This document shows positions 47,401 through 62,800 of a stretch of DNA of 64,000 nucleotides, one piece after another. Below the pieces are notes generated by a model. That model saw only the letters and a program-made list of their open reading frames with translations, did not search any database and was not told the DNA's origin. The translations under genes and the position numbers were made by a program. This DNA is from Corella eumyota. Taxonomy: Eukaryota > Chordata > Ascidiacea > Phlebobranchia > Corellidae. The stretch's first letter is position 1. Each line of letters starts with the position of its first letter. The DNA lies in assembly GCA_963082875.1 (NCBI GenBank), contig OY720097.1, positions 22,824,501 to 22,888,500 on the forward strand, read 5' to 3'.

Positions 47401-47928
47401 AAAAATTGACAAAATCTCAAAACCTAAAATTTTATATTTAATTAGACGCGCATTGGCCTAACTAACATTCAAGATAAAACATTTCGCGAAAATTTTCAGT
47501 AAAACAAAAGTTTGAGGCAATTTTTATTTTGGTTTTCATTAGGTCACGTGATATTTTTGGCCAATGATATTGCATACAAATTTTTTGAAAAAAAATAAAA
47601 AATTTTAAATCGAAAAATAATTGTTGTGTTAGAACCGCACAGGTCCAATTACCGTGTTTACAAAATATTTTTCAAAAATATTAATATTAATAAAAGTTAT
47701 GAAACTTTTATTAAAAATTGACAAAATCTTAAAACTTAAAATTTTATATTTAATTAGATGCACATTGGCCTAACTAACATTCAAGATAAAACATTTCGCG
47801 AAAATTTTCAGTAAAACAAAAGTTTGAGGTAATTTTTATTTTGGGTTTAATTAGGTCACGTGATATTTTTGGCTATTGATATTGCATGCAAATTTTTTGA
47901 AAAAAAATAAAAAATTTTAAATCGAAAA
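44461..47928. repeat. Higher-order block B, tandem copy of block A
   Basis: Starts with the same TGTTAAAACCGC marker and shares with A the variant GGCTATTGAT (47871) and a longer A-run at about 47270. Private changes such as GGCCAACGAT at 46937 show later drift. Confidence 0.9.
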
Positions 47929-48880
47929 ATAATTGTTGTGTTAGAACCGCACAAGTCCGATTGCCGTGTTTACATAATATTTTTCAAAAATATTAATATT
48001 CATAAAAGTTATGATACTTTTATTAAAAATTTATGAAATCTCAAAACCTAAAATTTTGTATTTTATTAGACGCGCATTGGCCTAACTAACATTCAAGATA
48101 AAACATTTCGCAAAAATTTTCAGTAAAACAAAAGTTTGAGGTAATTTTTATTTTGATTTTCATTAGGTCACGTGATATTTTTGGCCAATGATATTGCATA
48201 CAAATTTTTAAAAAAAAATAAAAAATTTTAAATCGAAAAATAATTGTTGTGTTAGAACCGCACAGGTCCAATTACCGTGTTGACAAAATATTTTTCAAAA
48301 ATATTAATATTCATAAAAGTTATGAAACTTTTATTAAAAATTGACAAAATCTCAAAACCTAAAATTTTATATTTAATTAGACGCGCATTGGCCTAACTAA
48401 CATTCAAGATAAAACATTTCGCAAAAATTTTCAGTAAAACAAAAGTTTGAGGTAATTTTTATTTTGGTTTTCATTAGGTCACGTGATATTTTTGGCCAAT
48501 GATATTGCATACAAATTTTTTGAAAAAAAATAAAAAATTTTAAATCGAAAAATAATTGTTGTGTTAGAACCGCACAGGTCCAATTACCGTGTTTACAAAA
48601 TATTTTTCAAAAATATTAATATTAATAAAAGTTATGAAACTTTTATTAAAAATTGACAAAATCTTAAAACTTAAAATTTTATATTTAATTAGATGCACAT
48701 TGGCCTAACTAACATTCAAGATAAAACATTTCGCGAAAATTTTCAGTAAAACAAAAGTTTGAGGTAATTTTTATATTGGGTTTAATTAGGTCACGTGATA
48801 TTTTTGGCTAATGATATTGCATGCAAATTTTTTGAAAAAAAATAAAAAATTTTAAATCGAAAAATAATTGTTGTGTTAGA
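47006..48880. repeat. Tandem pair of 3-monomer units (935 bp)
   Basis: The boundary marker ACCGCACAAGTCCG (with TTCG in the last) occurs at 47011, 47946 and 48881, 935 bp apart, with matching variants between. The same pair is present 6900 bp downstream. Confidence 0.85.
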
Positions 48881-50389
48881 ACCGCACAAGTTCGATTGCC
48901 GTGTTTACATAATATTTTTTGAAAATATTAATATTCATAAAAGTTATGATACTTTTATTAAAAATTTATGAAATCTCAAAACCTAAAATTTTGTATTTTA
49001 TTAGACGCGCATTGGCCTAACTAACATTCAAGATAAAACATTTCGCAAAATTTTTCCGGAAAACAAAAGTTTGAGGTAATTTTTATTTTGGGTTTAATTA
49101 GGTCACGTGATATTTTTTGTCAATAATATTGCATACAAATTTTATTAAAAAAAAATAAAAAATTTTAAATCGAAAAATAATTGTTGTGTTAGAACCGCAC
49201 AGGTCCAATTACCGTGTTTACAAAATATTTTTCAAAAATATTAATATTCATAAAAGTTATGAAACTTTTATTAAAAATTGACAAAATCTCAAAACTTAAA
49301 ATTTTATATTTAATTAGACGCGCATTGGCCTAACTAACATTCAAAATAAAACATTTCGCGAAAATTTTCAGTAAAACAAAAGTTTGAGGTAATTTTTATT
49401 TTGGTTTTAATTAGGTCACGTGATATTTTTGGCCAATGATATTGCATACAAATTTAAAAAAATAAATAAAAAATTTTAAATCGAAAAATAATTGTTGTGT
49501 TAGAACCACACAGGACCAATTACCGTGTTTACAAAATATTTTTCGAAAATATTAATATTCATAAAAATTATGAAACTTTTATTAAAAATTTATGAAATCT
49601 CAAAACCTAAAATTTTGTATTTTATTAGACGCGCATTGGCCTAACTAACATTCAAGATAAAACATTTCGCGAAAATTTTCAGTAAAACAAAAGTTTGAGG
49701 TAATTTTTATTTTGGTTTTCATTAGGTCACGTGATATTTTTGGCCAATGATATTGCATACAAATTTTTTGAAAAAAAATAAAAAATTTTAAATCGAAAAA
49801 TAATTGTTGTGTTAGAACCGCACAAGTCCGATTGCCGTGTTTACATAATATTTTTTGAAAATATTAATATTCATAAAAGTTATGATACTTTTATTAAAAA
49901 TTTATGAAATCTCAAAACCTAAAATTTTGTATTTTATTAGACGCGCATTGGCCTAACTAACATTCAAGATAAAACATTTCGCGAAAATTTTCAGTAAAAC
50001 AAAAGTTTGAGGTAATTTTTATTTTGATTTTCATTAGGTCACGTGATATTTTTGGCCAATGATATTGCATACAAATTTTTTGAAAAAAAATAAAAAATTT
50101 TAAATCGAAAAATAATTGTTGTGTTAGAACCGCACAGGTCCAATTACCGTGTTTACAAAATATTTTTCGAAAATATTAATATTCATAAAAGTTATGAAAC
50201 TTTTATTAAAAAGTTATGAAATCTCAAAACTTAAAATTTTGTATTTAATTAGATGCGCATTAGCCTAACTAACATTCAAGATAAAACATTTCGCGAAAAT
50301 TTTCAGTAAAACAAAAGTTTGAGGTAATTTTTATTTTGATTTTCATTAGGTCACGTGATATTTTTGGCCAATGATATTGCATACAAATT

Positions 50390-53300
50390 TTTTGAAAAAA
50401 AATAAAAAATTTTTAATCGAAAAATAATTGTTGTGTTAGAACCGCACAAGTCCGATTGCCGTGTTTACATAATATTTTTTGAAAATATTAATATTCATAA
50501 AAGTTATGATACTTTTATTAAAGATTTATGAAATCTCAAAACCTAAAATTTTGTATTTTATTACACGCGCATTGGCCTAACTAACATTCAAGATAAAACA
50601 TTTCGCGAAAATTTTCAGTAAAACAAAAGTTTGAGGTAATTTTTATATTGGTTTTCATTAGGTCACGTGAAATTTTTGGCCAATGATATTGCATGCAAAT
50701 TTTTTGAAAAAAAATAAAAAATTTTTAATCGAAAAATAATTGTTGTGTTAGAACCGCACAAGTCCGATTGCCGTGTTTACATAATATTTTTTGAAAATAT
50801 TAATATTCATAAAAGTTATGATACTTTTATTAAAGATTTATGAAATCTCAAAACCTAAAATTTTGTATTTTATTACACGCGCATTGGCCTAACTAACATT
50901 CAAGATAAAACATTTCGCGAAAATTTTCAGTAAAACAAAAGTTTGAGGTAATTTTTATTTTGATTTTCATTAGGTCACGTGATATTTTTGGCCAATGATA
51001 TTGCATACAAATTTTTTGAAAAAAAAATAAAAAATTTTAAATCGAAAAATAATTGTTGTGTTAGAACCGCACAGGTCCAATTACCGTGTTTACAAAATAT
51101 TTTTCAAAAATATTAATATTCATAAAAGTTATGAAACTTTTATTAAAAATTGACAAAATCTCAAAACCTAAAATTTTATATTTAATTAGACGCGCATTGA
51201 TCTAACTAACATTCAAGATAAAACATTTCGCGAAAATTTTCAGTAAAACAAAAGTTTGAGGTAATTTTTATTTTGGTTTTCATTAGGTCACGTGATATTT
51301 TTGGCCAATGATATTGCATACAAATTTTTTGAAAAAAAATAAAAAATTTTAAATCGAAAAATAATTGTTGTGTTAAAACCGCACAGGTCCAATTACCGTG
51401 TTTACAAAATATTTTTCAAAAATATTAATATTAATAAAAGTTATGAAACTTTTATTAAAAATTGACAAAATCTCAAAACTTAAAATTTTATATTTAATTA
51501 GACGCGCATTGGCTTAACTAACATTCAAGATAAAACATTTCGCGAAAATTTTTAGTAAAACAAAAGTTTGAGGTAATTTTTATTTTGGGTTTAATTAGGT
51601 CACGTGATATTTTTGGCCAATGATATTGCATACAAATTTTAAAAAAAAAATAAAAAATTTTAAATCGAAAAATAATTGTTGTGTTAGAACCGCACAAGTC
51701 CGATTGCCGTGTTTACATAATATTTTTTGAAAATATTAATATTCATAAAAGTTATGATACTTTTATTAAAAATTTATGAAATCTCAAAACCTAAAATTTT
51801 GTATTTTATTACACGCGCATTGGCCTAACTAACATTCAAGATAAAACATTTCGCGAAAATTTTCAGTAAAACAAAAGTTTGAGGTAATTTTGATTTTGAT
51901 TTTCATTAGGTCACGTGATATTTTTGGCCAATGATATTGCATACAAATTTTTTGAAAAAAAATAGAAAATTTTAAATCGAAAAATAATTGTTGTGTTAGA
52001 ACCGCACAGGTCAATTATAAAAATAATTGTTGTGTTAGAACCGCACAGGTCCAATTACCCGTGTTTACAAAATATTTTTCAAAAATATTAATATTCCTAA
52101 AAGTTATGAAACTTTTATTAAAAATTGACAAAATCTCAAAACTTAAAATTTTATATTTAATTAGACGCGCATTGGCCTAACTAACATTCAAGATAAAACA
52201 TTTCGCGAAAATTTTTAGTAAAATAAAAGTTTGAGGTAATTTTTATTTTGGGTTTAATTAGGTCACGTGATATTTTTGGCCAATGATATTGCATACAAAT
52301 TTAAAAAAAAAAATAAAAAATTTTAAATCGAAAAATAATTGTTGTGTTAGAACCGCACAGGACCAATAACCGTGTTTACAAAATATTTTTCGAAAATATT
52401 TATATTCATAAAAGTTATGAAACTTTTATTAAAAATTTATGAAATCTCAAAACATAAAATTTTGTATTTTATGACACGCGCATTGGCCTAACTAACATTC
52501 AAGATAAAACATTTCGCGAAAATTTTCAGTAAAACAAAAGTTTGAGGTAATTTTTATTTTGGGTTTAATTAGGTCACGTGATATTTTTATCCAATGATAT
52601 TGCATGCAAATTTTTTGAAAAAAAATAAAAAATTTTAAATCGAAAAATAATTGTTGTGTTAGAACCGCACAAGTCCGATTGCCGTGTTTACATAATATTT
52701 TTCGAAAATATTAATATTCATAAAAGTTATGATACTTTTATTAAAAATTTATGAAATCTCAAAACCTAAAATTTTGTATTTTATTACACGCGCATTGGCC
52801 TAACTAACATTCAAGATAAAACATTTCGCGAAAATTTTCAGTAAAACAAAAGTTTGAGGTAATTTTTATTTTGATTTTCATTAGGTCACGTGATATTTTT
52901 GGCCAATGATATTGCATGCAAATTTTTTGAAAAAAAATAAAAAATTTTAAATCGAAAAATAATTGTTGTGTTAGAACCGCACAGGACCAATAACCGTGTG
53001 TACAAAATATTTTTCGAAAATATTAATATTCATAAAAATTATGAAACTTTTATTAAAAATTTATGAAATCTCAAAACCTAAAATTTTGTATTTTATTAGA
53101 CGCACATTGGCCTAACTAACATTCAAGATAAAACATTTCGCAAAAATTTTCAGTAAAACAAAAGTTTGAGGTAATTTTTATTTTGGTTTTCATTAGGTCA
53201 CGTGATATTTTTGGCCAATGATATTGCATGCAAATTTTTTGAAAAAAAATAAAAAATTTTAAATCGAAAAATAATTGTTGTGTTAGAACCGCACAAGTCC

Positions 53301-56300
53301 GATTGCCGTGTTTACATAATATTTTTTGAAAATATTAATATTCATAAAAGTTATGATACTTTTATTAAAAATTTATGAAATCTCAAAACCTAAAATTTTG
53401 TATTTTATTAGACGCACATTGGCCTAACTAACATTCAAGATAAAACATTTCGCGAAAATTTTCAGTAAAACAAAAGTTTGAGGTAATTTTTGTTTTGATT
53501 TTCATTAGGTCACGTGATATTTTGGCCAATGATATTGCATACAAATTTTTGGAAAAAAAATAAAAAATTTTAAATCGAAAAATAATTGTTGTGTTAGAAC
53601 CGCACAGGTCCAATTACCGTGTTTACAAAATATTTTTCGAAAATATTTATATTCATAAAAGTTATGAAACTTTTATTAAAAATTTATGAAATCTCAAAAC
53701 CTAAAGTTTTGTATTTTATGACACGCGCATTGGCCTAACTAACATTCAAGATAAAACATTTCGCGAAAATTTTCAGTAAAACAAAAGTTTGAGGTAATTT
53801 TTATTTTGGGTTTAATTAGGTCACGTGATATTTTTGGCCAATGATATTGCATGCAAATTTTTTGAAAAAAAATAAAAAATTTTAAATCGAAAAATAATTG
53901 TTGTGTTAGAACCGCACAAGTCCGATTGCCGTGTTTACATAATATTTTTCGAAAATATTAATATTCATAAAAGTTATGATACTTTTATTAAAAATTTATG
54001 AAATCTCAAAACCTAAAATTTTGTATTTTATTAGACGCGCATTGGCCTAACTAACATTCAAGATAAAACATTTCGCGAAAATTTTCAGTAAAACAAAAGT
54101 TTGAGGTAATTTTTATTTTGATTTTCATTAGGTCACGTGATATTTTTGGCCAATGATATTGCATACAAATTTTTAAAAAAAAATAAAAAATTTTAAATCG
54201 AAAAATAATTGTTGTGTTAGAACCGCACAGGTCCAATTACCGTGTTGACAAAATATTTTTCAAAAATATTAATATTCATAAAAGTTATGAAACTTTTATT
54301 AAAAATTGACAAAATCTCAAAACCTAAAATTTTATATTTAATTAGACGCGCATTGGCCTAACTAACATTCAAGATAAAACATTTCGCGAAAATTTTCAGT
54401 AAAACAAAAGTTTGAGGCAATTTTTATTTTGGTTTTCATTAGGTCACGTGATATTTTTGGCCAATGATATTGCATACAAATTTTTTGAAAAAAAATAAAA
54501 AATTTTAAATCGAAAAATAATTGTTGTGTTAGAACCGCACAGGTCCAATTACCGTGTTTACAAAATATTTTTCAAAAATATTAATATTAATAAAAGTTAT
54601 GAAACTTTTATTAAAAATTGACAAAATCTTAAAACTTAAAATTTTATATTTAATTAGATGCACATTGGCCTAACTAACATTCAAGATAAAACATTTCGCG
54701 AAAATTTTCAGTAAAACAAAAGTTTGAGGTAATTTTTATTTTGGGTTTAATTAGGTCACGTGATATTTTTGGCTAATGATATTGCATGCAAATTTTTTGA
54801 AAAAAAATAAAAAATTTTAAATCGAAAAATAATTGTTGTGTTAGAACCGCACAAGTCCGATTGCCGTGTTTACATAATATTTTTCGAAAATATTAATATT
54901 CATAAAAGTTATGATACTTTTATTAAAAATTTATGAAATCTCAAAACCTAAAATTTTGTATTTTATTAGACGCGCATTGGCCTAACTAACATTCAAGATA
55001 AAACATTTCGCAAAAATTTTCAGTAAAACAAAAGTTTGAGGTAATTTTTATTTTGATTTTCATTAGGTCACGTGATATTTTTGGCCAATGATATTGCATA
55101 CAAATTTTTAAAAAAAAATAAAAAATTTTAAATCGAAAAATAATTGTTGTGTTAGAACCGCACAGGTCCAATTACCGTGTTGACAAAATATTTTTCAAAA
55201 ATATTAATATTCATAAAAGTTATGAAACTTTTATTAAAAATTGACAAAATCTCAAAACCTAAAATTTTATATTTAATTAGACGCGCATTGGCCTAACTAA
55301 CATTCAAGATAAAACATTTCGCGAAAATTTTCAGTAAAACAAAAGTTTGAGGTAATTTTTATTTTGGTTTTCATTAGGTCACGTGATATTTTTGGCCAAT
55401 GATATTGCATACAAATTTTTTGAAAAAAAATAAAAAATTTTAAATCGAAAAATAATTGTTGTGTTAGAACCGCACAGGTCCAATTACCGTGTTTACAAAA
55501 TATTTTTCAAAAATATTAATATTAATAAAAGTTATGAAACTTTTATTAAAAATTGACAAAATCTTAAAACTTAAAATTTTATATTTAATTAGATGCACAT
55601 TGGCCTAACTAACATTCAAGATAAAACATTTCGCGAAAATTTTCAGTAAAACAAAAGTTTGAGGTAATTTTTATATTGGGTTTAATTAGGTCACGTGATA
55701 TTTTTGGCTAATGATATTGCATGCAAATTTTTTGAAAAAAAATAAAAAATTTTAAATCGAAAAATAATTGTTGTGTTAGAACCGCACAAGTTCGATTGCC
55801 GTGTTTACATAATATTTTTCGAAAATATTAACATTTATAAAAGTTATGATACTTTTATTAAAAATTTATGAAATCTCAAAACCTAAAATTTTGTATTTTA
55901 TTAGACGCGCATTGGCCTAACTAACATTCAAGATAAAACATTTCGCAAAATTTTTCCGGAAAACAAAAGTTTGAGGTAATTTTTATTTTGGGTTTAATTA
56001 GGTCACGTGATATTTTTTGTCAATAATATTGCATACAAATTTTATTAAAAAAAAATAAAAAATTTTAAATCGAAAAATAATTGTTGTGTTAGAACCGCAC
56101 AGGTCCAATTACCGTGTTTACAAAATATTTTTCAAAAATATTAATATTCATAAAAGTTATGAAACTTTTATTAAAAATTGACAAAATCTCAAAACTTAAA
56201 ATTTTATATTTAATTAGACGCGCATTGGCCTAACTAACATTCAAAATAAAACATTTCGCGAAAATTTTCAGTAAAACAAAAGTTTGAGGTAATTTTTATT

Positions 56301-57290
56301 TTGGTTTTAATTAGGTCACGTGATATTTTTGGCCAATGATATTGCATACAAATTTAAAAAAATAAATAAAAAATTTTAAATCGAAAAATAATTGTTGTGT
56401 TAGAACCACACAGGACCAATTACCGTGTTTACAAAATATTTTTCGAAAATATTAATATTCATAAAAATTATGAAACTTTTATTAAAAATTTATGAAATCT
56501 CAAAACCTAAAATTTTGTATTTTATTAGACGCGCATTGGCCTAACTAACATTCAAGATAAAACATTTCGCGAAAATTTTCAGTAAAACAAAAGTTTGAGG
56601 TAATTTTTATTTTGGTTTTCATTAGGTCACGTGATATTTTTGGCCAATGATATTGCATACAAATTTTTTGAAAAAAAATAAAAAATTTTAAATCGAAAAA
56701 TAATTGTTGTGTTAGAACCGCACAAGTCCGATTGCCGTGTTTACATAATATTTTTTGAAAATATTAATATTCATAAAAGTTATGATACTTTTATTAAAAA
56801 TTTATGAAATCTCAAAACCTAAAATTTTGTATTTTATTAGACGCGCATTGGCCTAACTAACATTCAAGATAAAACATTTCGCGAAAATTTTCAGTAAAAC
56901 AAAAGTTTGAGGTAATTTTTATTTTGATTTTCATTAGGTCACGTGATATTTTTGGCCAATGATATTGCATACAAATTTTTTGAAAAAAAATAAAAAATTT
57001 TAAATCGAAAAATAATTGTTGTGTTAGAACCGCACAGGTCCAATTACCGTGTTTACAAAATATTTTTCGAAAATATTAATATTCATAAAAGTTATGAAAC
57101 TTTTATTAAAAAGTTATGAAATCTCAAAACTTAAAATTTTGTATTTAATTAGATGCGCATTAGCCTAACTAACATTCAAGATAAAACATTTCGCGAAAAT
57201 TTTCAGTAAAACAAAAGTTTGAGGTAATTTTTATTTTGATTTTCATTAGGTCACGTGATATTTTTGGCCAATGATATTGCATACAAATTT
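50390..57290. repeat. Higher-order block C, 22 monomers (about 6900 bp)
   Basis: From 51360 to 57290 it matches 44460-50390 at a constant 6900-bp offset. Its first part (about 50630-51360) matches 40260-40990 at an offset of 10368 bp, which is 6900 plus 3468. Similarity at the 6900 offset ends sharply at 57290/50390. Confidence 0.88.
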
Positions 57291-59830
57291 TTGGAAAAAA
57301 AATAAAAAATTTTAAATCGAAAAATAAATGTTGTGTTAGAACCGCACAGGTCCAATTACCGTGTTTACAAAATATTTTTCAAAAATATTAATATTCATAA
57401 AAGTTATGAAACTTTTATTAAAAATTTATGAAATCTTAAAACCTAAAATTTTGTATTTAATTACACGCGCATTGGCCTAACTAACATTCAAGATAAAACA
57501 TTTCGCGAAAATTTTCAGTAAAACAAAAGTTTGAGGTAATTTTTATTTTGATTTTCATTAGGTCACGTGATATTTTTGGCCAATGATATTGCATACAAAT
57601 TTTTTGAAAAAAAATAAAAAATTTTAAATCGAAAAATAATTGTTGTGTTAGAACCGCACAGGTCCAATTACCGTGTTTACAAAATATTTTTCGAAAATAT
57701 TAATATTCATAAAAGTTATGAAACTTTTATTAAAAAGTTATGAAATCTCAAAACTTAAAATTTTGTATTTTATTAGACGCGCATTAGCCTAACTAACATT
57801 CAAGATAAAACATTTCGCGAAAATTTTCAGTAAAACAAAAGTTTGAGGTAATTTTTATTTTGATTTTCATTAGGTCACGTGATATTTTTGGCCAATGATA
57901 TTGCATACAAATTTTTTGAAAAAAAATAAAAAATTTTAAATCGAAAAATAAATGTTGTGTTAGAACCGCACAGGTCCAATTACCGTGTTTACAAAATATT
58001 TTTTAAAAATATTAATATTCATAAAAGTTATGAAACTTTTATTAAAAATTTATGAAATCTTAAAACCTAAAATTTTGTATTTTATTACACGCGCATTGGC
58101 CTAACTAACATTCAAGATAAAACATTTCGCGAAATTTTTCAGGAAAACAAAAGTTTGAGGTAATTTTTATTTTGGGTTTAATTAGGTCACGTGATATTTT
58201 TGGCCAATGATATTGCATACAAATTTTTAAAAAAAAATAAAAAATTTTAAATCGAAAAATAATTGTTGTGTTAGAACCGCACAAGTCCGATTGCCGTGTT
58301 TACATAATATTTTTTGAAAATATTAATATTCATAAAAGTTATGATACTTTTATTAAAAATTTATGAAATCTCAAAACCTAAAATTTTGTATTTTATTAGA
58401 CGCGCATTGGCCTAACTAACATTCAAGATAAAACATTTCGCGAAAATTTTCAGTAAAACAAAAGTTTGAGGTAATTTTTATTTTGATTTTCATTAGGTCA
58501 CGTGATATTTTTGGCCAATGATATTGCATACAAATTTTTTGAAAAAAAATAAAAAATTTTAAATCGAAAAATAATTGTTGTGTTAGAACCGCACAGGTCC
58601 AATTACCGTGTTTACAAAATATTTTTCGAAAATATTAATATTCATAAAAGTTATGAAACTTTTATTAAAAAGTTATGAAATCTCAAAACTTAAAATTTTG
58701 TATTTAATTAGATGCGCATTAGCCTAACTAACATTCAAGATAAAACATTTCGCGAAAATTTTCAGTAAAACAAAAGTTTGAGGTAATTTTTATTTTGATT
58801 TTCATTAGGTCACGTGATATTTTTGGCCAATGATATTGCATACAAATTTTTGGAAAAAAAATAAAAAATTTTAAATCGAAAAATAAATGTTGTGTTAGAA
58901 CCGCACAGGTCCAATTACCGTGTTTACAAAATATTTTTCAAAAATATTAATATTCATAAAAGTTATGAAACTTTTATTAAAAATTTATGAAATCTTAAAA
59001 CCTAAAATTTTGTATTTAATTACACGCGCATTGGCCTAACTAACATTCAAGATAAAACATTTCGCGAAAATTTTCAGTAAAACAAAAGTTTGAGGTAATT
59101 TTTATTTTGATTTTCATTAGGTCACGTGATATTTTTGGCCAATGATATTGCATACAAATTTTTTGAAAAAAAATAAAAAATTTTAAATCGAAAAATAATT
59201 GTTGTGTTAGAACCGCACAGGTCCAATTACCGTGTTTACAAAATATTTTTCGAAAATATTAATATTCATAAAAGTTATGAAACTTTTATTAAAAAGTTAT
59301 GAAATCTCAAAACTTAAAATTTTGTATTTTATTAGACGCGCATTAGCCTAACTAACATTCAAGATAAAACATTTCGCGAAAATTTTCAGTAAAACAAAAG
59401 TTTGAGGTAATTTTTATTTTGATTTTCATTAGGTCACGTGATATTTTTGGCCAATGATATTGCATACAAATTTTTTAAAAAAAAATAAAAAATTTTAAAT
59501 CGAAAAATAAATGTTGTGTTAGAACCGCACAGGTCCAATTACCGTGTTTACAAAATATTTTTTAAAAATATTAATATTCATAAAAGTTATGAAACTTTTA
59601 TTAAAAATTTATGAAATCTTAAAACCTAAAATTTTGTATTTTATTACACGCGCATTGGCCTAACTAACATTCAAGATAAAACATTTCGCGAAATTTTTCA
59701 GGAAAACAAAAGTTTGAGGTAATTTTTATTTTGGGTTTAATTAGGTCACGTGATATTTTTGGCCAATGATATTGCATACAAATTTTTAAAAAAAAATAAA
59801 AAATTTTAAATCGAAAAATAATTGTTGTGT
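57000..59830. repeat. Tandem pair of 5-monomer units (about 1560 bp)
   Basis: Rare variants AAAAAGTTATGAAATC, GATGCGCATTAGCC and AATAAATGTTGTG recur at a 1560-bp offset (for example 57108 and 58667). Confidence 0.85.
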
Positions 59831-62800
59831 TAGAACCGCACAGGACCAATTACCGTGTTTACAAAATATTTTTCGAAAATATTAATATTCATAAAAATTA
59901 TGATACTTTTATTAAAAATTTATGAAATCTGAAAACCTAAAATTTTGTATTTTATTAGACGCGCATTGGCCTAACTAACATTCAAGATAAAACATTTCGC
60001 AAAAATTTTTAGTAAAACAAAAGTTTGAGGTAATTTTTATTTTGGTTTTCATTAGGTCACGTGATATTTTTGGCCAATGATATTGCATACAAATTTTTTG
60101 AAAAAAAATAAAAAATTTTAAATCGAAAAATAATTGTTGTGTTAGAACCGCACAGGTCCGATTACCGTGTTTACATAATATTTTTCAAAAATATTAATAT
60201 TCATAAAAGTTATGAAACTTTTATTAAAAATTGACAAAATCTCAAAACCTAAAATTTTATATTTAATTAGACGCGCATTGGCCTAACTAACATTCAAGAT
60301 AAAACATTTCGCGAAAATTTTCAGTAAAACAAAAGTTTGAGGTAATTTTTATTTTGGTTTTCATTAGGTCACGTGATATTTTTGGCCAATGATATTGCAT
60401 ACAAATTTTTTGAAAAAAAATAAGAAATTTTAAATCGAAAAATAATTGTTGTGTTAGAACCGCACAGGTCCAATTACCGTGTTTACGAAATATTTTTCAA
60501 AAATATTAATATTAATAAAAGTTATGAAACTTTTATTAAAAATTGACAAAATCTTAAAACTTAAAATTTTATATTTAATTAGATGCACATTGGCCTAACT
60601 AACATTCAAGATAAAACATTTCGCGAAAATTTTCAGTAAAACAAAAGTTTGAGGTAATTTTTATTTTGGGTTTAATTAGGTCACGTGATATTTTTGGCTA
60701 ATGATATTGCATGCAAATTTTTTGAAAAAAAATAAAAAATTTTAAATCGAAAAATAATTGTTGTGTTAGAACCGCACAAGTCCGATTGCCGTGTTTACAT
60801 AATATTTTTCGAAAATATTAATATTCATAAAAGTTATGATACTTTTATTAAAAATTTATGAAATCTCAAAACCTAAAATTTTGTATTTTATTAGACGCGC
60901 ATTGGCCTAACTAACATTCAAGATAAAACATTTCGCAAAAATTTTCAGTAAAACAAAAGTTTGAGGTAATTTTTATTTTGATTTTCATTAGGTCACGTGA
61001 TATTTTTGGCCAATGATATTGCATACAAATTTTTAAAAAAAAATAAAAAATTTTAAATCGAAAAATAATTGTTGTGTTAGAACCGCACAGGTCCAATTAC
61101 CGTGTTGACAAAATATTTTTCAAAAATATTAATATTCATAAAAGTTATGAAACTTTTATTAAAAATTGACAAAATCTCAAAACCTAAAATTTTATATTTA
61201 ATTAGACGCGCATTGGCCTAACTAACATTCAAGATAAAACATTTCGCGAAAATTTTCAGTAAAACAAAAGTTTGAGGTAATTTTTATTTTGGTTTTCATT
61301 AGGTCACGTGATATTTTTGGCCAATGATATTGCATACAAATTTTTTGAAAAAAAATAAAAAATTTTAAATCGAAAAATAATTGTTGTGTTAGAACCGCAC
61401 AGGTCCAATTACCGTGTTTACAAAATATTTTTCAAAAATATTAATATTAATAAAAGTTATGAAACTTTTATTAAAAATTGACAAAATCTTAAAACTTAAA
61501 ATTTTATATTTAATTAGATGCACATTGGCCTAACTAACATTCAAGATAAAACATTTCGCGAAAATTTTCAGTAAAACAAAAGTTTGAGGTAATTTTTATT
61601 TTGGGTTTAATTAGGTCACGTGATATTTTTGGCCAATGATATTGCATACAAATTTAAAAAAAAAAATAAAAAATTTTAAATCGAAAAATAATTGTTGTGT
61701 TAGAACCGCACAGGACAAATTACCGTGTTTACAAAATATTTTTCGAAAATATTAATATTCATAAAAATTATGAAACTTTTATTAAAAATTTATGAAATCT
61801 CAAAACCTAAAATTTTGTATTTTATTAGACGCGCATTGGCCTAACTAACATTCAAGATAAAACATTTCGCGAAAATTTTCAGTAAAACAAAAGTTTGAGG
61901 TAATTTTTATTTTGGTTTTCATTAGGTCACGTGATATTTTTGGCCAATGATATTGCATGCAAATTTTTTGAAAAAAAATAAAAAATTTTTAATCGAAAAA
62001 TAATTGTTGTGTTAGAACCGCACAAGTCCGATTGCCGTGTTTACATAATATTTTTTGAAAATATTAATATTCATAAAAGTTATGATACTTTTATTAAAAA
62101 TTTATGAATTTTCAAAACTTAAAATTTTGTATTTTATTAGACGCGCATTGGCCTAACTAACATTCAAGATAAAACATTTCGCAAAAATTTTCAGTAAAAC
62201 AAAAGTTTGAGGTAATTTTTATTTTGATTTTCATTAGGTCACGTGATAATTTTGGCCAAGGATATTGCATACAAATTTTTTAGAAAAAAATAAAAAATTT
62301 TAAATCGAAAAATAATTGTTGTGTTAGAACTGCACAGGACTAATTACCGTGTTTACAAAATATTTTTCGAAAATATTAATATTCATAAAAGTTATGAAAC
62401 TTTTATTAAAAATTTATGAAATCTCAAAACCTAAAATTTTGTATTTTATTACACGCGCATTGGCCTAACTAACATTCAAGATAAAACATTTCGCGAAAAT
62501 TTTCAGTAAAACAAAAGTTTGAGGTAATTTTGATTTTGATTTTCATTAGGTCACGTGATATTTTTGGCCAATGATATTGCATACAAATTTTTTAAAAAAA
62601 AATAAAAAATTTTAAATCGAAAAATAATTGTTCTGTTAGAACCGCACAGGTCCAATTACCGTGTTTACAAAATATTTTTCAAAAATATTAATATTCATAA
62701 AAGTTATGAAACTTTTATTAAAAATTGACAAAATCCAAAACCTAAAATTTTATATTTAATTAGACGCGCATTGATCTAACTAACATTCAAGATAAAACAT

